Source: Imtechella halotolerans
GTDB taxonomy: Bacteria; Bacteroidota; Bacteroidia; Flavobacteriales; Flavobacteriaceae
Reading direction: 5' to 3'
Length of the DNA stretch: 64,000 bases
Assembly (NCBI RefSeq): GCF_028743515.2
Contig: NZ_CP117969.2
Span: forward strand, 2,389,501-2,453,500
Of this stretch, positions 8,347-18,244 are shown one piece after another. The translations under genes were made by a program, and so were the position numbers. Under the pieces are notes generated by a model. It worked only from the letters and a program-made list of their open reading frames with translations. It was not told the DNA's origin and searched no databases. Every line of letters starts with the position of its first letter. Position 1 is the first letter of the stretch.

Positions 8347-9984
8347 TTATTCCTGTTTAAAATCTAATGACTGTAGTGTTCTTTCTATGATTTTGTCCAC
8401 ATAACTATCATCAGCATCATATACAAAAATGACCTGTTGAAAAGCACTGTTTTCAACAAAACTTAGTACTGTATAACCTACCTGTCTAGGTTGTTTCTTA
8501 CTATTTTCTATAACCATGGTCCCAAACATTTTAATCCCCTTCTTCCCAGAAAGTGTATTTACCTCTTCTTCTTTTACTATCATATTACGAGAACCTAACC
8601 TCGTGAATCGATCCATGGAACTCTTAACAGTTTTTTCAATATCAAACGTTGCATCTTTAGAAAAGGTAGTCACACTAACAGCTAAATAAAATCCATCTCT
8701 GATATTTCCATGAGAAAACAATTGATGTGTATGTATGTCATGTTTAACTACATCAGAAATTTGATCTTCTTCTCGCACCAGCACCTTTGGCGTTTCAATA
8801 TGAGTAGGTGGGTAACCATAATCACTCATTATCCAATCCCCTTCAAGTAATAGTTTTGTTTCATTTCTTATAATGGTATCCTTAACATAGGTAAATCCAT
8901 AATAAGCAGTCGTTGCTCCAAATGTGATAACAATCGCGCCCAAAATACTTCCAACAACAATAGCTATTTTTCGTCTATGCTTCCTTTTGGCCAAAAGTTC
9001 CTTATATACTTCAGTTTTCAATAATTCCTCTTCATCGGGCTCTGGCAAAGCTTCTTTAGTTTTTACAACTACCTCCTCTATGATTTTTCTATCATTTTCG
9101 GCTACCGAAATTTCGGGTTTGGATTTTGCAAACTTTACAAGGTCTGCTTTTTGAAGTACACTTTTAAAATTAGAGATTGTGCCTGGCTCCAATTTTAAAT
9201 TCCCTGTTTCTTGAAGTACTTCTAATTTCGTAATAAGTTCATCTGTAGTGCTTTCAAGAGCAGAAATATGTACTTCTTCTTCTAAATAAGCACGAACTAT
9301 ATTAGTGAGCTGAGAATAATATTCTTTGTGTTGTGATTGAATAAGATATCTTGATTGTTCTAAATTTTTCAGCTCAATAATGGCACGTTCGAATGGAGGT
9401 AATTGCGCCATTTTTTCTTCTTCTGTCATAGGTTTCTTCCTAAAAAAGAACCAATACACAAGCAAGGCAACTACAACAATACCAATAAATAAGAATAGTA
9501 ACTTCATCCAATCACTATTGGTCTTAGTAACTTCCATCATTGGTTTAATATCATAAAGGGCTTGTTTTAACGTATCTACCTCAACCGTAGTTATCTCAAT
9601 TCGTAATGAATCAGTGTAAAAAGGTTTTTGATTAATAACAATTTTTTGAGGTGGAACTATATAACTTCCCGAATCAAACTGGGTAAGCCAATACGTACGG
9701 ATAAGATTCAAACGTTCTTGAATACGAGAAGAGTCAATAGGAGTAGCTTCCACAACTTCCATAGGCATGAATGTTTGCCCTTCAGGAAAAGAAACAAAAG
9801 TTGAAGAATCCACTTCTACTTCAATGTTATACCTAATCTGTTCTCCAATTTTTATCTGTGTCTTGTCAGCTTTAGCTTTTACTTTAGGTTGGATCTGGGC
9901 TTGCACAACCATTACGCCCCAAAACAGCATAAGCACGGTTAAGGCCTTTTTTAATAGTTTATACATGGACGTGCGGTAATTCAT
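8347..9984 (-). CDS. BatD-like two-TM protein of the Bat operon
   Basis: A 545-residue protein with a signal sequence (about 10-29), an extracytoplasmic beta domain resembling the BatD N-terminus (about 30-135: KAKADKTQIKIGEQIRYNIEV), a TM helix (about 160-181) and a cytoplasmic helical region. That region (about 195-325) resembles the tail of BatD (YYSQLTNIVRAYLEEEVHI). A second TM (about 338-365) and a C-terminal extracytoplasmic domain of about 170 residues follow. That last domain reads like a stress- or lipid-type mixed fold that I do not recognise. It sits between the DUF58 gene (2 nt) and batA (10 nt), where many flavobacteria have an uncharacterised BatD-related gene. A second scaffold of the VWA/MoxR complex is inferred. 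Confidence 0.8.
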   Translation of the reverse strand: MNYRTSMYKLLKKALTVLMLFWGVMVVQAQIQPKVKAKADKTQIKIGEQIRYNIEVEVDSSTFVSFPEGQTFMPMEVVEATPIDSSRIQERLNLIRTYWLTQFDSGSYIVPPQKIVINQKPFYTDSLRIEITTVEVDTLKQALYDIKPMMEVTKTNSDWMKLLFLFIGIVVVALLVYWFFFRKKPMTEEEKMAQLPPFERAIIELKNLEQSRYLIQSQHKEYYSQLTNIVRAYLEEEVHISALESTTDELITKLEVLQETGNLKLEPGTISNFKSVLQKADLVKFAKSKPEISVAENDRKIIEEVVVKTKEALPEPDEEELLKTEVYKELLAKRKHRRKIAIVVGSILGAIVITFGATTAYYGFTYVKDTIIRNETKLLLEGDWIMSDYGYPPTHIETPKVLVREEDQISDVVKHDIHTHQLFSHGNIRDGFYLAVSVTTFSKDATFDIEKTVKSSMDRFTRLGSRNMIVKEEEVNTLSGKKGIKMFGTMVIENSKKQPRQVGYTVLSFVENSAFQQVIFVYDADDSYVDKIIERTLQSLDFKQE

Positions 9985-9985
9985 A

Positions 9986-10852
9986 CTATCCTCTTCTTTT
10001 AAAATATCCCAATAATTTTTTTACATAACTCTCATCTAGTCGACAGCTCAACGCCCCGGCTCCACTTTTGGAGAAAACAGTTTCAAACTCAGCTACTCGT
10101 TCCTGATAGTATGATGCATAATTCTTTCTAACCTTCGCTGATTGAGTATTTACTAAAAGTAACTCTCCTGTTTCGATATCTTCCATCTGTACAAGTCCAA
10201 TATTTGGAATTGATTCTTCTCTTTTATCATAAATTCTAATACCGGTAACATCGTGTTTTCTAGCGGCTATTTTAAGTGTACGTTCATAACCCTCATCAAT
10301 AAAATCAGAAAGAATGAAAGTGATAGCCTTCTTCTTCATTACGCTGCTTAAAAACTTTAAAGCCTCTGCAATATTAGTCTTACGACTTTTTGGTGTGAAT
10401 TCTATAAGCTCCCTTATTATACGCAAAACATGAGATTTTCCTTTTTTAGGAGGAATAAATAACTCTACTGTTTCAGAAAATAAAATCAGACCTATCTTGT
10501 CATTATTTTGTAGGGCAGAAAAAGCTAATGTAGCAGCTATTTCTACTATAACCTCATTCTTAAATTGATTTTGTGTGCCAAATAATTCGCTACCACTTAC
10601 ATCTACAATGAGCATAAGAGTAAGTTCTCTTTCTTCCTCAAAGACCTTTACAAAAGGCTCATTGTAACGTGCAGTAACATTCCAATCAATACTTCTTACA
10701 TCATCACCAAATTGATATTGACGCACTTCACTAAAAGTCATCCCTTTCCCTTTGAAGGCAGAATGATATTCCCCTCCAAAGATATGATCAGACAACCTCC
10801 GGGTTTTAATTTCAATTTTTCGAACTTTCTTGAGTAATTCTTTGGTATCCAT
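9986..10852 (-). CDS. DUF58-domain protein (MoxR partner, VWA-like)
   Basis: A cytoplasmic 288-residue protein with the DUF58 signature YQFGDDVRSIDWNVTARYNEPFVK at about residues 47-70. A VWA-like fold with a MIDAS start (VDVSGSE) follows at about 86. DUF58 proteins are encoded next to MoxR ATPases and are their usual partners. The gene lies 68 nt after moxR, 2 nt before the next gene, and has no membrane segment. Length is typical. Confidence 0.93.
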   Translation of the reverse strand: MDTKELLKKVRKIEIKTRRLSDHIFGGEYHSAFKGKGMTFSEVRQYQFGDDVRSIDWNVTARYNEPFVKVFEEERELTLMLIVDVSGSELFGTQNQFKNEVIVEIAATLAFSALQNNDKIGLILFSETVELFIPPKKGKSHVLRIIRELIEFTPKSRKTNIAEALKFLSSVMKKKAITFILSDFIDEGYERTLKIAARKHDVTGIRIYDKREESIPNIGLVQMEDIETGELLLVNTQSAKVRKNYASYYQERVAEFETVFSKSGAGALSCRLDESYVKKLLGYFKRRG

Positions 10853-10920
10853 AAGGATTGTTTTCAGTGAATATGCAACCTAGCAATAAAGGACGTACAA
10901 ATCAAAAGTAAATACGCTTA

Positions 10921-11922
10921 TTAAGGCACTTCAATTTCGTTAACAATCTTGTTTATGATATCAACAGAAGTAATGTTTTCAGCTTCCGCCTCGTAGGTAA
11001 TTCCTATACGATGACGTAAGACATCATGAACCACAGCTCGAACATCTTCAGGGATTACAAAACCACGTCGTTTAATAAAGGCGTGGCATTTGGCAGCAAT
11101 AGCCAAATTAATACTTCCCCTTGGAGAGGCTCCAAAACTAATTAGTGGCTTTAAATCAGCTAGTTTATATTTTTCCGGATAACGAGTAGCGAATATAATA
11201 TCAAGAATATATTTCTCAATTTTCTCATCCATATACACTTCTCTAGCAGTTTGTTGTGCTCTAATAATTTGTTCTAAAGTAACAACTGGTTGCACATTTC
11301 CGAAATCTCCAATTAGATTTGCCCGGATAATTAATTGTTCCTCGTCCATTTTAGGATAATCGATCACTGTTTTAAGCATAAATCGATCCACCTGAGCCTC
11401 TGGAAGAGGATATGTTCCTTCTTGTTCAACTGGATTTTGAGTTGCCATAACCAGAAAAGGTCTATCCAATTTAAATGTTTCATCACCAATTGTTACTTGC
11501 TTCTCCTGCATAGCCTCAAGCAAAGCAGATTGTACTTTGGCTGGTGCACGATTAATTTCATCTGCTAGGACGAAATTGGCAAAAATAGGCCCTTTCTTAA
11601 TTGAGAAATCATTTTGCTTAATATTGTAAATCATTGTACCAACTACATCCGCTGGTAGCAAATCTGGTGTAAACTGAATTCGACTAAAACTTCCATGTAC
11701 AGCCTTGGAAAGTGTATTAATAGCGAGGGTTTTGGCAAGTCCAGGAACACCTTCCAATAGAATATGCCCTTGACCAAGCAAGCCAATAAGTAATCGTTCT
11801 ACCATGTATTTTTGACCTACAATTACCTTATTCATTTCTCCGGTAAGAAGATCTACAAAAGCACTCTCTCTTTCAATTTTTTCATTTATTTGTCCAATAT
11901 CAATCGTACTATTTTGGTCCAT
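10921..11922 (-). CDS. moxR: MoxR-family AAA+ ATPase
   Basis: A cytoplasmic AAA+ ATPase, 333 residues from the ATG at 11922 (MDQNSTIDIGQINEKIE). The upstream ATG at 11994 would add 24 residues unlike the family. Walker A is LLEGVPGLAKT, Walker B FVLADEINRAP; sensor motifs follow (VMATQNPVEQEGTYPLPEAQ). MoxR proteins act as chaperone-like ATPases on VWA proteins, and this one heads the Bat run: moxR, DUF58, BatD-like, batA-E. No consensus promoter box was found in the 90 nt upstream. Confidence 0.95.
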   Translation of the reverse strand: MDQNSTIDIGQINEKIERESAFVDLLTGEMNKVIVGQKYMVERLLIGLLGQGHILLEGVPGLAKTLAINTLSKAVHGSFSRIQFTPDLLPADVVGTMIYNIKQNDFSIKKGPIFANFVLADEINRAPAKVQSALLEAMQEKQVTIGDETFKLDRPFLVMATQNPVEQEGTYPLPEAQVDRFMLKTVIDYPKMDEEQLIIRANLIGDFGNVQPVVTLEQIIRAQQTAREVYMDEKIEKYILDIIFATRYPEKYKLADLKPLISFGASPRGSINLAIAAKCHAFIKRRGFVIPEDVRAVVHDVLRHRIGITYEAEAENITSVDIINKIVNEIEVP

Positions 11923-12011
11923 TGCATAAAGTTTTTGAGCTGTGAATTTAACAATGTTGTGAATACGATGCAAATTGTTAAAATAAATAATCAACTGCTG
12001 TTAAGGGATGG

Positions 12012-12051
12012 TTAAAAAACAAAAGGGCAACTGCCTAAGCTGCTGCCCTTT
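12012..12051 (-). terminator. rho-independent terminator of the DUF4382 gene
   Basis: The minus strand shows an AAAGGGCA / TGCCCTTT stem (arms 12022-12029 and 12044-12051) followed by TTTTGTTTTTT. It lies directly downstream of the lipoprotein gene and separates it from moxR. Confidence 0.85.
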
Positions 12052-12074
12052 AGAAAAATTTATGATTGTTTAAC

Positions 12075-12857
12075 TTATTCTAAAGTTATTTCGCCTATAT
12101 CGGTTACTTGTCCATTAACCACAACTACACTTTCAACTATTGTTGCATTTAGGCCAGATGAGGCGTCTGGAGTTATAGTCACAATATAGGTTCCACTAGG
12201 AATACCATGCAAAGCAAAAACACCTTCTTCATTTGTGTTCGCTGTCACTTCGGTTTCTCCTACCATAACTGAAGCAACGGCTGCTACGTCTGCATTCATT
12301 ACTTTACCCTTAATAATTCCACTAGTAGCTTCTGAGGTAATACGTATAACTGGTTTAAGGTTATAAGTTCCTGATGTTCCTGCAGAAACTATAGATTTAT
12401 CAACATCGAAATCCATCAAAAATTCATATGTGTAACCTGATTGCAATTCTTGATGAAGATTTAGCTTTAACCCTGACTGCATAGCACTAGGGGTAGACAA
12501 AGGCATTTCAACGCCATCAACTACAATTGTATTATTTGTACCTAGTACCAATCGGATTTGATTAATATATCCCGATGGCACTACTGCGTCTCCCAGCACA
12601 ACACTTACACCTCCAGTAAGATCTAACAAATTATAAATCCCTGGATTTATGCCTCCAATACTTTCCCATCCTTCTTCTTCCCCTCCTTCGGCATTGCGTT
12701 TAATTTTAACATCCACAACATCTACATTTACAGCATCATAATCTCCAGGAGCATCCGTCATACTTACCACAACACGTGAAGTTCCCGAATCATTATCGCT
12801 ACACGAAAATGTTACGATTGCCATTAAGGCTAATAAGCTTGTTTTTAATAGTTTCAT
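12075..12857 (-). CDS. DUF4382-domain lipoprotein
   Basis: A 260-residue exported lipoprotein with a signal sequence and lipobox ending at Cys19 (TFSC). A DUF4382 domain follows at about 28-170 (VVVSMTDAPGDYDAVNVDVVDVKI), then a carboxypeptidase-regulatory-like beta domain at about 180-258 (IKGKVMNADVAAVASVMVG). Such proteins occur widely in marine Bacteroidota; the ligand is unknown. It is monocistronic, ends at a strong terminator and diverges from the aldo/keto reductase gene. Confidence 0.88.
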   Translation of the reverse strand: MKLLKTSLLALMAIVTFSCSDNDSGTSRVVVSMTDAPGDYDAVNVDVVDVKIKRNAEGGEEEGWESIGGINPGIYNLLDLTGGVSVVLGDAVVPSGYINQIRLVLGTNNTIVVDGVEMPLSTPSAMQSGLKLNLHQELQSGYTYEFLMDFDVDKSIVSAGTSGTYNLKPVIRITSEATSGIIKGKVMNADVAAVASVMVGETEVTANTNEEGVFALHGIPSGTYIVTITPDASSGLNATIVESVVVVNGQVTDIGEITLE

Positions 12858-13029
12858 ACTTTTTAAGATTTAGATTCACCCTTATAACAGTTTTAAACGT
12901 AAATACCCTACCCTTAGGTATGCCTTTTTTTAAAAAAAAAATTCTCTCTTCTTTTAACAAACAGCTCTTTAGATAACAAATCGCTTTTCTTACTTTTATA
13001 AACACAAATAAAACTTGATTTTTCATCCT

Positions 13030-13890
13030 ATGTATTCCAAAATTATTGCCGGAACGATGACCTGGGGGAGCTGGGGCAACAATTTAACTTCATCGCAAAT
13101 ATCACGCCTAATAGAAGAATGTGTAAGTGAAGGTGTTTTCACATTTGATCACGCTGACATTTATGGAGGTTATACAACTGAAGAAATATTTGGAGAAGCT
13201 TTCACAAAAAGTAATATCAAAAGAGATGCAGTTCAATTTATTTCAAAATGCGGTATTCAATACCTGAGTGATACTCGAAACAACAAAGTTAAACACTATG
13301 AATATTCTAAGAATTACATCATATGGAGCGCTGAAGAATCCATAAAAAAGCTAAAAACCGATTATCTAGACCTTTTCCTGCTCCATCGACCTAGTCCATT
13401 AATGCGTGCTGAAGAAATAGCAGAAGCTATTTATCAGTTAAAACAAAACGGTAAAATTTTACATTTTGGTGTTTCAAACTTTTCACCTCTCCAAACGGAT
13501 CTTATTGGGAAATATACCAAAGTTGAAGTAAACCAAATAGAATGTTCACTCACACATTATCATCCAATATGGGATGGTAATTTAGACTACATGAATGTAA
13601 AAAATATTCAACCCATGGCTTGGAGGCCATTAGGCACCTATTTCAAGGAAGAAAATCAACAAACCCTACGCATAAAACAACAACTATTTACACTTCAAAA
13701 TAAATACAACGCTACCGAAAACCAACTATTGCTCTCATGGCTTTTACAACATCCTTCAGGAATAATTCCAGTAGTAGGAACCACGCAAATTAAACGCATA
13801 AAAGAATTAATGGCGGCCACTTCCATTCAATGGGAAACCGAAGATTGGTTTTCAGTTCTGGTTGCAAGTCAAGGCCATAAAGTACCTTAA
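13030..13890 (+). CDS. aldo/keto reductase (YdhF-like)
   Basis: NADPH-dependent carbonyl reductase of the AKR superfamily, 286 residues from the ATG at 13030; a TTG at 13015 would add five residues. The catalytic tetrad is visible: Asp and Tyr in FDHADIYGGY, Lys in ISKCG, His in LLHRPSP. The opening IAGTMTWGSWG and the tail GIIPVVGTTQ are typical of the E. coli YdhF group. It is followed 11 nt later by an SDR gene, so the two reductases are probably coexpressed. The substrate cannot be told from sequence. Confidence 0.92.
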   Translation: MYSKIIAGTMTWGSWGNNLTSSQISRLIEECVSEGVFTFDHADIYGGYTTEEIFGEAFTKSNIKRDAVQFISKCGIQYLSDTRNNKVKHYEYSKNYIIWSAEESIKKLKTDYLDLFLLHRPSPLMRAEEIAEAIYQLKQNGKILHFGVSNFSPLQTDLIGKYTKVEVNQIECSLTHYHPIWDGNLDYMNVKNIQPMAWRPLGTYFKEENQQTLRIKQQLFTLQNKYNATENQLLLSWLLQHPSGIIPVVGTTQIKRIKELMAATSIQWETEDWFSVLVASQGHKVP

Positions 13891-13901
13891 AAAAAACACT
13901 T

Positions 13902-14666
13902 ATGAAAGATTTAAAAACCGCCCTCATCACAGGAGCATCAAGTGGTATTGGAGCTGCTACAGCAAGGCTTTTAGCTCAGAAGGATATCCAATTGATCCTC
14001 TGCGGAAGACGCCAAGAACGTTTACATGAATTGCAGCAAGAACTTTCCTCTAAAACCAATGTCCAAACTTTAGTTTTTGATGTTCGAAATAGGGAGGAGG
14101 TGCTAAAATCCATACAATCACTACCAGAATCATTTTCTAAAATAGACATCCTAATTAATAATGCAGGGAATGCTCATGGACTTGACCCCATTCAAAATGG
14201 GAATTGGGAGGACTGGGATAACATGATTGATGGAAACGTAAAAGGACTTCTTTATGTTTCTCAAGCTGTCATTCCCGGAATGACGAATCGAAATAGTGGA
14301 CAAATCATAAATATTGGATCAATTGCCGCCAAAGAAGTTTATACCAATGGAAACGTTTATTGCGCCAGCAAGCATGCTGTAGATGCAATTACTAAAGGTA
14401 TGCGAATAGATTTAAATCCCCATGGAATAAGGGTAGGCGCCATACACCCTGGAATGGTACTAACAGAATTTAGTGAGGTCCGTTTTAAAGGAGACAAATC
14501 TAGAGCCGAAAATGTATATAAAGGTTTTGATCCTTTACTTGCCAAGGACATAGCAGAAATCATTGACTTTATGATTTCAAGACCTTCACATGTTACTATT
14601 GGTGATATAGTCGTACTACCAACAGCTCAAGCCTCAAGTACAGTACTCCATAAGAAATCAATATAA
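13902..14666 (+). CDS. short-chain dehydrogenase/reductase (YdfG-like)
   Basis: A classical SDR of 254 residues. It has the TGASSGIG cofactor motif at about 10-17, an NAG motif in LINNAGNAHG (about 86-95), a Ser in INIGSIAA and the YxxxK active site (YCASK, about 154-158). An Arg after the first strand (CGRRQERL) suggests NADP(H). The sequence resembles the YdfG group, which oxidises 3-hydroxy acids such as allo-threonine. It lies between the aldo/keto reductase (11 nt) and the AlbA_2 gene (6 nt), so a four-gene operon is likely. Confidence 0.92.
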   Translation: MKDLKTALITGASSGIGAATARLLAQKDIQLILCGRRQERLHELQQELSSKTNVQTLVFDVRNREEVLKSIQSLPESFSKIDILINNAGNAHGLDPIQNGNWEDWDNMIDGNVKGLLYVSQAVIPGMTNRNSGQIINIGSIAAKEVYTNGNVYCASKHAVDAITKGMRIDLNPHGIRVGAIHPGMVLTEFSEVRFKGDKSRAENVYKGFDPLLAKDIAEIIDFMISRPSHVTIGDIVVLPTAQASSTVLHKKSI

Positions 14667-14672
14667 CACACC

Positions 14673-15812
14673 ATGATTAACAAACGCTTACTCATAAAAA
14701 ACCTACTTGCTCATAACGATGAAAATAGTTTTTATGATAAAAAGCGCTTTTTGAATTTGAATGAAAAAGAAGGAAAAGCTAAATTCTTAAAACATGTTTG
14801 TGCTTTAGCTAATTCCAACCCTGCCAATAATTCATTTATTGTTGTTGGTGTTGAAGATGAAGACAATAAAATAGCAGGAGTTGACTTTTTCGATGATAGC
14901 AAAATCCAAAATTTAGTCAATGCATATCTTCAAAATCCTCCTCTAATTGCCTATGAAAATGTATACTTTCCAAACCTACCTGAAGGAAAAGTCATTGGTC
15001 TTATCACCATACGATCTACTGGAAAAATATGTTCACTTCGCAAAAACATATGGAAATACTATGGAGGTGCTATTTTCTTCCGAGAAGGAAGTATCAGTAT
15101 GCCTAAAGACTTTGATATATATATAAGAGACAATAACTCTGATACCGTAGCAGAGATTGAAAAACAAGCAAGCAACAATATTGAACATACTCTTGATGGA
15201 GTAGTTGATTTTTTAAACAATCGTCATAAAGATCTTGATGCCAATTACAAAGTATTTAAGGAACAATTCGTTGTTTGCTGGGCAGGAAACCCAAAAAAAA
15301 ATAATGGGAAGATCTATTATTCCCGTGTAGACATTGAACTTATAAACGAACAAGTTCGTTTATTTTATTCGGCATTAGATGAGGTTGAAATCTCTATGAA
15401 TGAAAATTCCTTCACTACTACCGAATATGTTCAACTAGGTCTTAATAATAGTACTCAATATTATCCCTTGGAAACTGTCACTATTACCTTTTACGACAAT
15501 GGTACATATAAAATTGACAGCACACTAATTTTTGAGCCCCCCCAATATGATAAAAAGACTCTCCATCATATCTATAATACCAATAACACACTGTTGGAAA
15601 AAATAAAAAAGAACCTAACTCTTAATAAGCACGATTTAAATGATTTAAAAGACCTTCCGGCAACTTACCTTTTATGTTATCTAAATGGTTTTGAAGAAGC
15701 CAAAGAAAAACTAGAAGAACATCGATGGCTCATAAAAGAATACAACCCTTCTATTTATATTTCCCTTAAAGAATCCTTACGTATATTGCGAAAAGTAAAA
15801 TACAACTCTTAA
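14673..15812 (+). CDS. AlbA_2-domain (schlafen-type DNA-binding) protein
   Basis: A 379-residue protein. The N-terminal part (about 25-130) has the AlbA_2 pattern: an acidic Lys-rich start (NEKEGKAKFLKHVCALANSNP), then FIVVGVEDEDNKIAGV. The remaining 250 residues (about 160-379) match no domain I recognise. There is no Walker motif, although relatives are often labelled ATP-binding. The stop codon overlaps the start of a calcineurin-like phosphatase gene by one base (TAATG), which implies translational coupling. AlbA_2 domains occur in transcription regulators and in some defence proteins. The role here is unknown. Confidence 0.8.
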   Translation: MINKRLLIKNLLAHNDENSFYDKKRFLNLNEKEGKAKFLKHVCALANSNPANNSFIVVGVEDEDNKIAGVDFFDDSKIQNLVNAYLQNPPLIAYENVYFPNLPEGKVIGLITIRSTGKICSLRKNIWKYYGGAIFFREGSISMPKDFDIYIRDNNSDTVAEIEKQASNNIEHTLDGVVDFLNNRHKDLDANYKVFKEQFVVCWAGNPKKNNGKIYYSRVDIELINEQVRLFYSALDEVEISMNENSFTTTEYVQLGLNNSTQYYPLETVTITFYDNGTYKIDSTLIFEPPQYDKKTLHHIYNTNNTLLEKIKKNLTLNKHDLNDLKDLPATYLLCYLNGFEEAKEKLEEHRWLIKEYNPSIYISLKESLRILRKVKYNS

Positions 15813-16537
15813 TGCGAACTCTTGTTATAGGTGACATTCATGGAGCTTACCTCCCTTTAATGCAAGCACTCGATCGTGCTCGCATTAGTCCTCTAGACAC
15901 CTTAATCTTCTTAGGTGATTATGTCGATGGATGGAGTCAATCTCCAGAAGTAATCGAATATCTCATCAACTTAAGATCATCATACAATTGTATTTTTTTG
16001 AGGGGCAACCATGACGATTTATGTCTTAATTGGTTAAACACACAACAACATAATTCATTATGGTTAAAAAACGGAGGACAAAGCACAATTGAAGCCTACA
16101 AAAGAATCACTCAACCAACATTACAACATCATCAATCTTTTCTCGAGACATTACCTTCATACCATTTAGACTCGGAGAACCGTTTATTTGTTCATGCAGG
16201 TTTCACTAATCTTAATGGTGTAAACTTTGAATATTTCCCTGAAATGCTCTATTGGGATCGCACACTTTGGGAAATGGCTATGGCACTTAATCCGAGAATG
16301 TCACCAAAAGATCCAGCCTACCCCAAACGATTGCTAATATATAATGAAATATTTATTGGTCACACCCCAACTACTCGTATGGGTATTACCATTCCCATGA
16401 ATGCAGCAAATGTATGGAATATAGATACCGGGGCAGCATATAAAGGTCCTGTAACTGTCATGAATGTTGAAACCAAAGAATTTTGGCAAAGTGATGATGC
16501 ATACACTTTTTATCCAAATGAAAATGGAAGAAACTAA
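15812..16537 (+). CDS. calcineurin-like metallophosphoesterase (PP1/2A-type)
   Basis: A 241-residue phosphatase with all PPP metal-site motifs: GDIHG (7-11), GDYVDG (35-40), RGNHDD (64-69), then a His in LFVHAGF and in FIGHTPT. Relatives act on phosphoserine/threonine or on dinucleotides such as Ap4A, and the choice cannot be made here. The ATG overlaps the preceding stop by one base, so it is translated together with the AlbA_2 protein. It ends 3 nt before a strong bidirectional terminator. Confidence 0.92.
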   Translation: MRTLVIGDIHGAYLPLMQALDRARISPLDTLIFLGDYVDGWSQSPEVIEYLINLRSSYNCIFLRGNHDDLCLNWLNTQQHNSLWLKNGGQSTIEAYKRITQPTLQHHQSFLETLPSYHLDSENRLFVHAGFTNLNGVNFEYFPEMLYWDRTLWEMAMALNPRMSPKDPAYPKRLLIYNEIFIGHTPTTRMGITIPMNAANVWNIDTGAAYKGPVTVMNVETKEFWQSDDAYTFYPNENGRN

Positions 16538-16540
16538 CTA

Positions 16541-16569
16541 AAAAAAGCGGCTAATCACCGCTTTTTTTT
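16541..16569. terminator. bidirectional terminator between convergent genes
   Basis: AAAAAAGCGG / CCGCTTTTTTTT stem with a 7-nt loop, lying between the phosphatase gene (+) and the ALDH7 gene (-). The A/T runs on both sides allow termination in both directions. Confidence 0.92.
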
Positions 16570-16577
16570 ATTGACTT

Positions 16578-18131
16578 TTACAGATCAAATTTGATTCCTT
16601 GAGCTAAAGGTAGATCCGCCGTATAATTAATCGTATTCGTTTGACGACGCATATATATTTTCCAAGCATCACTACCACTTTCACGTCCTCCTCCAGTTTC
16701 TTTTTCTCCGCCAAAAGCACCTCCAATTTCAGCACCAGATGTTCCTATATTCACATTAGCTATTCCACAATCACTTCCTCCATGCGAAAGAAAACGCTCC
16801 GCCTCTCTTAGATTAGTAGTCATTATAGCGGACGAAAGACCTTGCACAACGCCATTTTGTAACTCGATTGCATTTTCTAATTCACCACTATACTTTAACA
16901 AATAAAGTATTGGAGCGAAAGTCTCATGTTGGACAATTTGAAAATGATTTTCAGCCTCAGCAATTGCTGGTTTTACATAGCAGCCACTTTCATATCCTTC
17001 CCCTGTAAGCAACCCTCCTTCAACCAATAATTTTCCACCTTCTTCAACCACTTTATTCAATGCTGTTTCATACATCCCTACTGCTGCTGTATCAATAAGA
17101 GGTCCTACATGATTATTTTGATCAAGTGGATTTCCAATGCGCAATTGTCCATATGCCGCAACTAAAGCCTCTTTAACTTGATCGTATATACTTTCATGGA
17201 TAATTAATCGGCGTGTTGAGGTACAACGTTGTCCTGCAGTACCGACAGCTCCAAATACCGCACCTATAACAGTCATTTTTATATCAGCACTAGGAGTCAC
17301 GATAATAGCATTATTACCACCTAACTCCAACAATGATTTACCTAAACGCGCAGCAACAGCTTGTGCTACAGTTTTACCCATTCGAGTCGAACCCGTAGCT
17401 GATATTAAAGGTACACGATTATCATTAGTCATCCATTCACCTACCTGATAATCCCCATTTATTAGACAAGAGATTCCTTCTGGTAGATTGTTATCTTTAA
17501 TTACTTCTGCGATTATATTTTGACACGCTATTCCACATAATGGTGTTTTTTCTGAAGGCTTCCAAACGCAAACATCTCCACATATCCATGCTAATGCAGT
17601 ATTCCAACTCCATACTGCTACAGGGAAATTAAATGCAGAAATTATTCCAACTATACCCAGAGGATGGTATTGCTCATACATTCGATGGCCAGGTCGTTCC
17701 GAATGCATAGTAAGTCCATGTAATTGTCTTGACAAACCAACTGCAAAATCACAGATATCAATCATTTCCTGAACTTCACCCAAACCTTCCTGATAACTTT
17801 TCCCCATCTCATAAGAAACAAGTTTTCCTAGAGGTTCCTTATATTTTCTTAATTTTTCTCCGAATTGACGGACAATCTCTCCTCGTTTAGGAGCCGGCAA
17901 CATTCTCCATGAGACAAAGGCCTCCTGAGCAGTTGCAATCACCTTGTCATATTCTTGCGGAGTTGTTGTAGTAACTTTTGCTATTAAAGCGCCATCAACT
18001 GGAGAGTGAGATATAATTTCTGACCCTCCTTGATACCATTGAGTACCAGTAGAGGTTCCTTTATTTATGGAGCTAACTCCCAATAATTGTAACGCTTCTT
18101 TGATTCCGAAATCTATCATTATTTGTGACAT
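16578..18131 (-). CDS. ALDH7 aldehyde dehydrogenase (alpha-aminoadipic semialdehyde dehydrogenase)
   Basis: NAD(P)-dependent cytoplasmic dehydrogenase of 517 residues. The sequence follows human ALDH7A1/antiquitin closely: [44 protein letters not shown], the catalytic Cys in [13 protein letters not shown], and the tail [17 protein letters not shown] ending in LAQGIKFDL. This supports oxidation of L-2-aminoadipate-6-semialdehyde / piperideine-6-carboxylate in lysine breakdown. No other lysine genes are nearby. Codon 5 (MIDFGIKE) is an alternative start. 3-hydroxyanthranilate dioxygenase lies 330 nt away on the same strand. Confidence 0.93.
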   Translation of the reverse strand: MSQIMIDFGIKEALQLLGVSSINKGTSTGTQWYQGGSEIISHSPVDGALIAKVTTTTPQEYDKVIATAQEAFVSWRMLPAPKRGEIVRQFGEKLRKYKEPLGKLVSYEMGKSYQEGLGEVQEMIDICDFAVGLSRQLHGLTMHSERPGHRMYEQYHPLGIVGIISAFNFPVAVWSWNTALAWICGDVCVWKPSEKTPLCGIACQNIIAEVIKDNNLPEGISCLINGDYQVGEWMTNDNRVPLISATGSTRMGKTVAQAVAARLGKSLLELGGNNAIIVTPSADIKMTVIGAVFGAVGTAGQRCTSTRRLIIHESIYDQVKEALVAAYGQLRIGNPLDQNNHVGPLIDTAAVGMYETALNKVVEEGGKLLVEGGLLTGEGYESGCYVKPAIAEAENHFQIVQHETFAPILYLLKYSGELENAIELQNGVVQGLSSAIMTTNLREAERFLSHGGSDCGIANVNIGTSGAEIGGAFGGEKETGGGRESGSDAWKIYMRRQTNTINYTADLPLAQGIKFDL

Positions 18132-18244
18132 TTTGTGCTTTTTTGGTGTTTTTTGTTACATTTTGGCGAATATACAAATTATTCATGGTATTAAAGTTGA
18201 TAAATCCGTTCTAAACTAAATACATCAATTCTTAAACATCTCCT

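Noticed and set aside
12895-12925. TACC...GGTA inverted repeat before the aldo/keto reductase
   Set aside because: Only four paired bases; likely chance.
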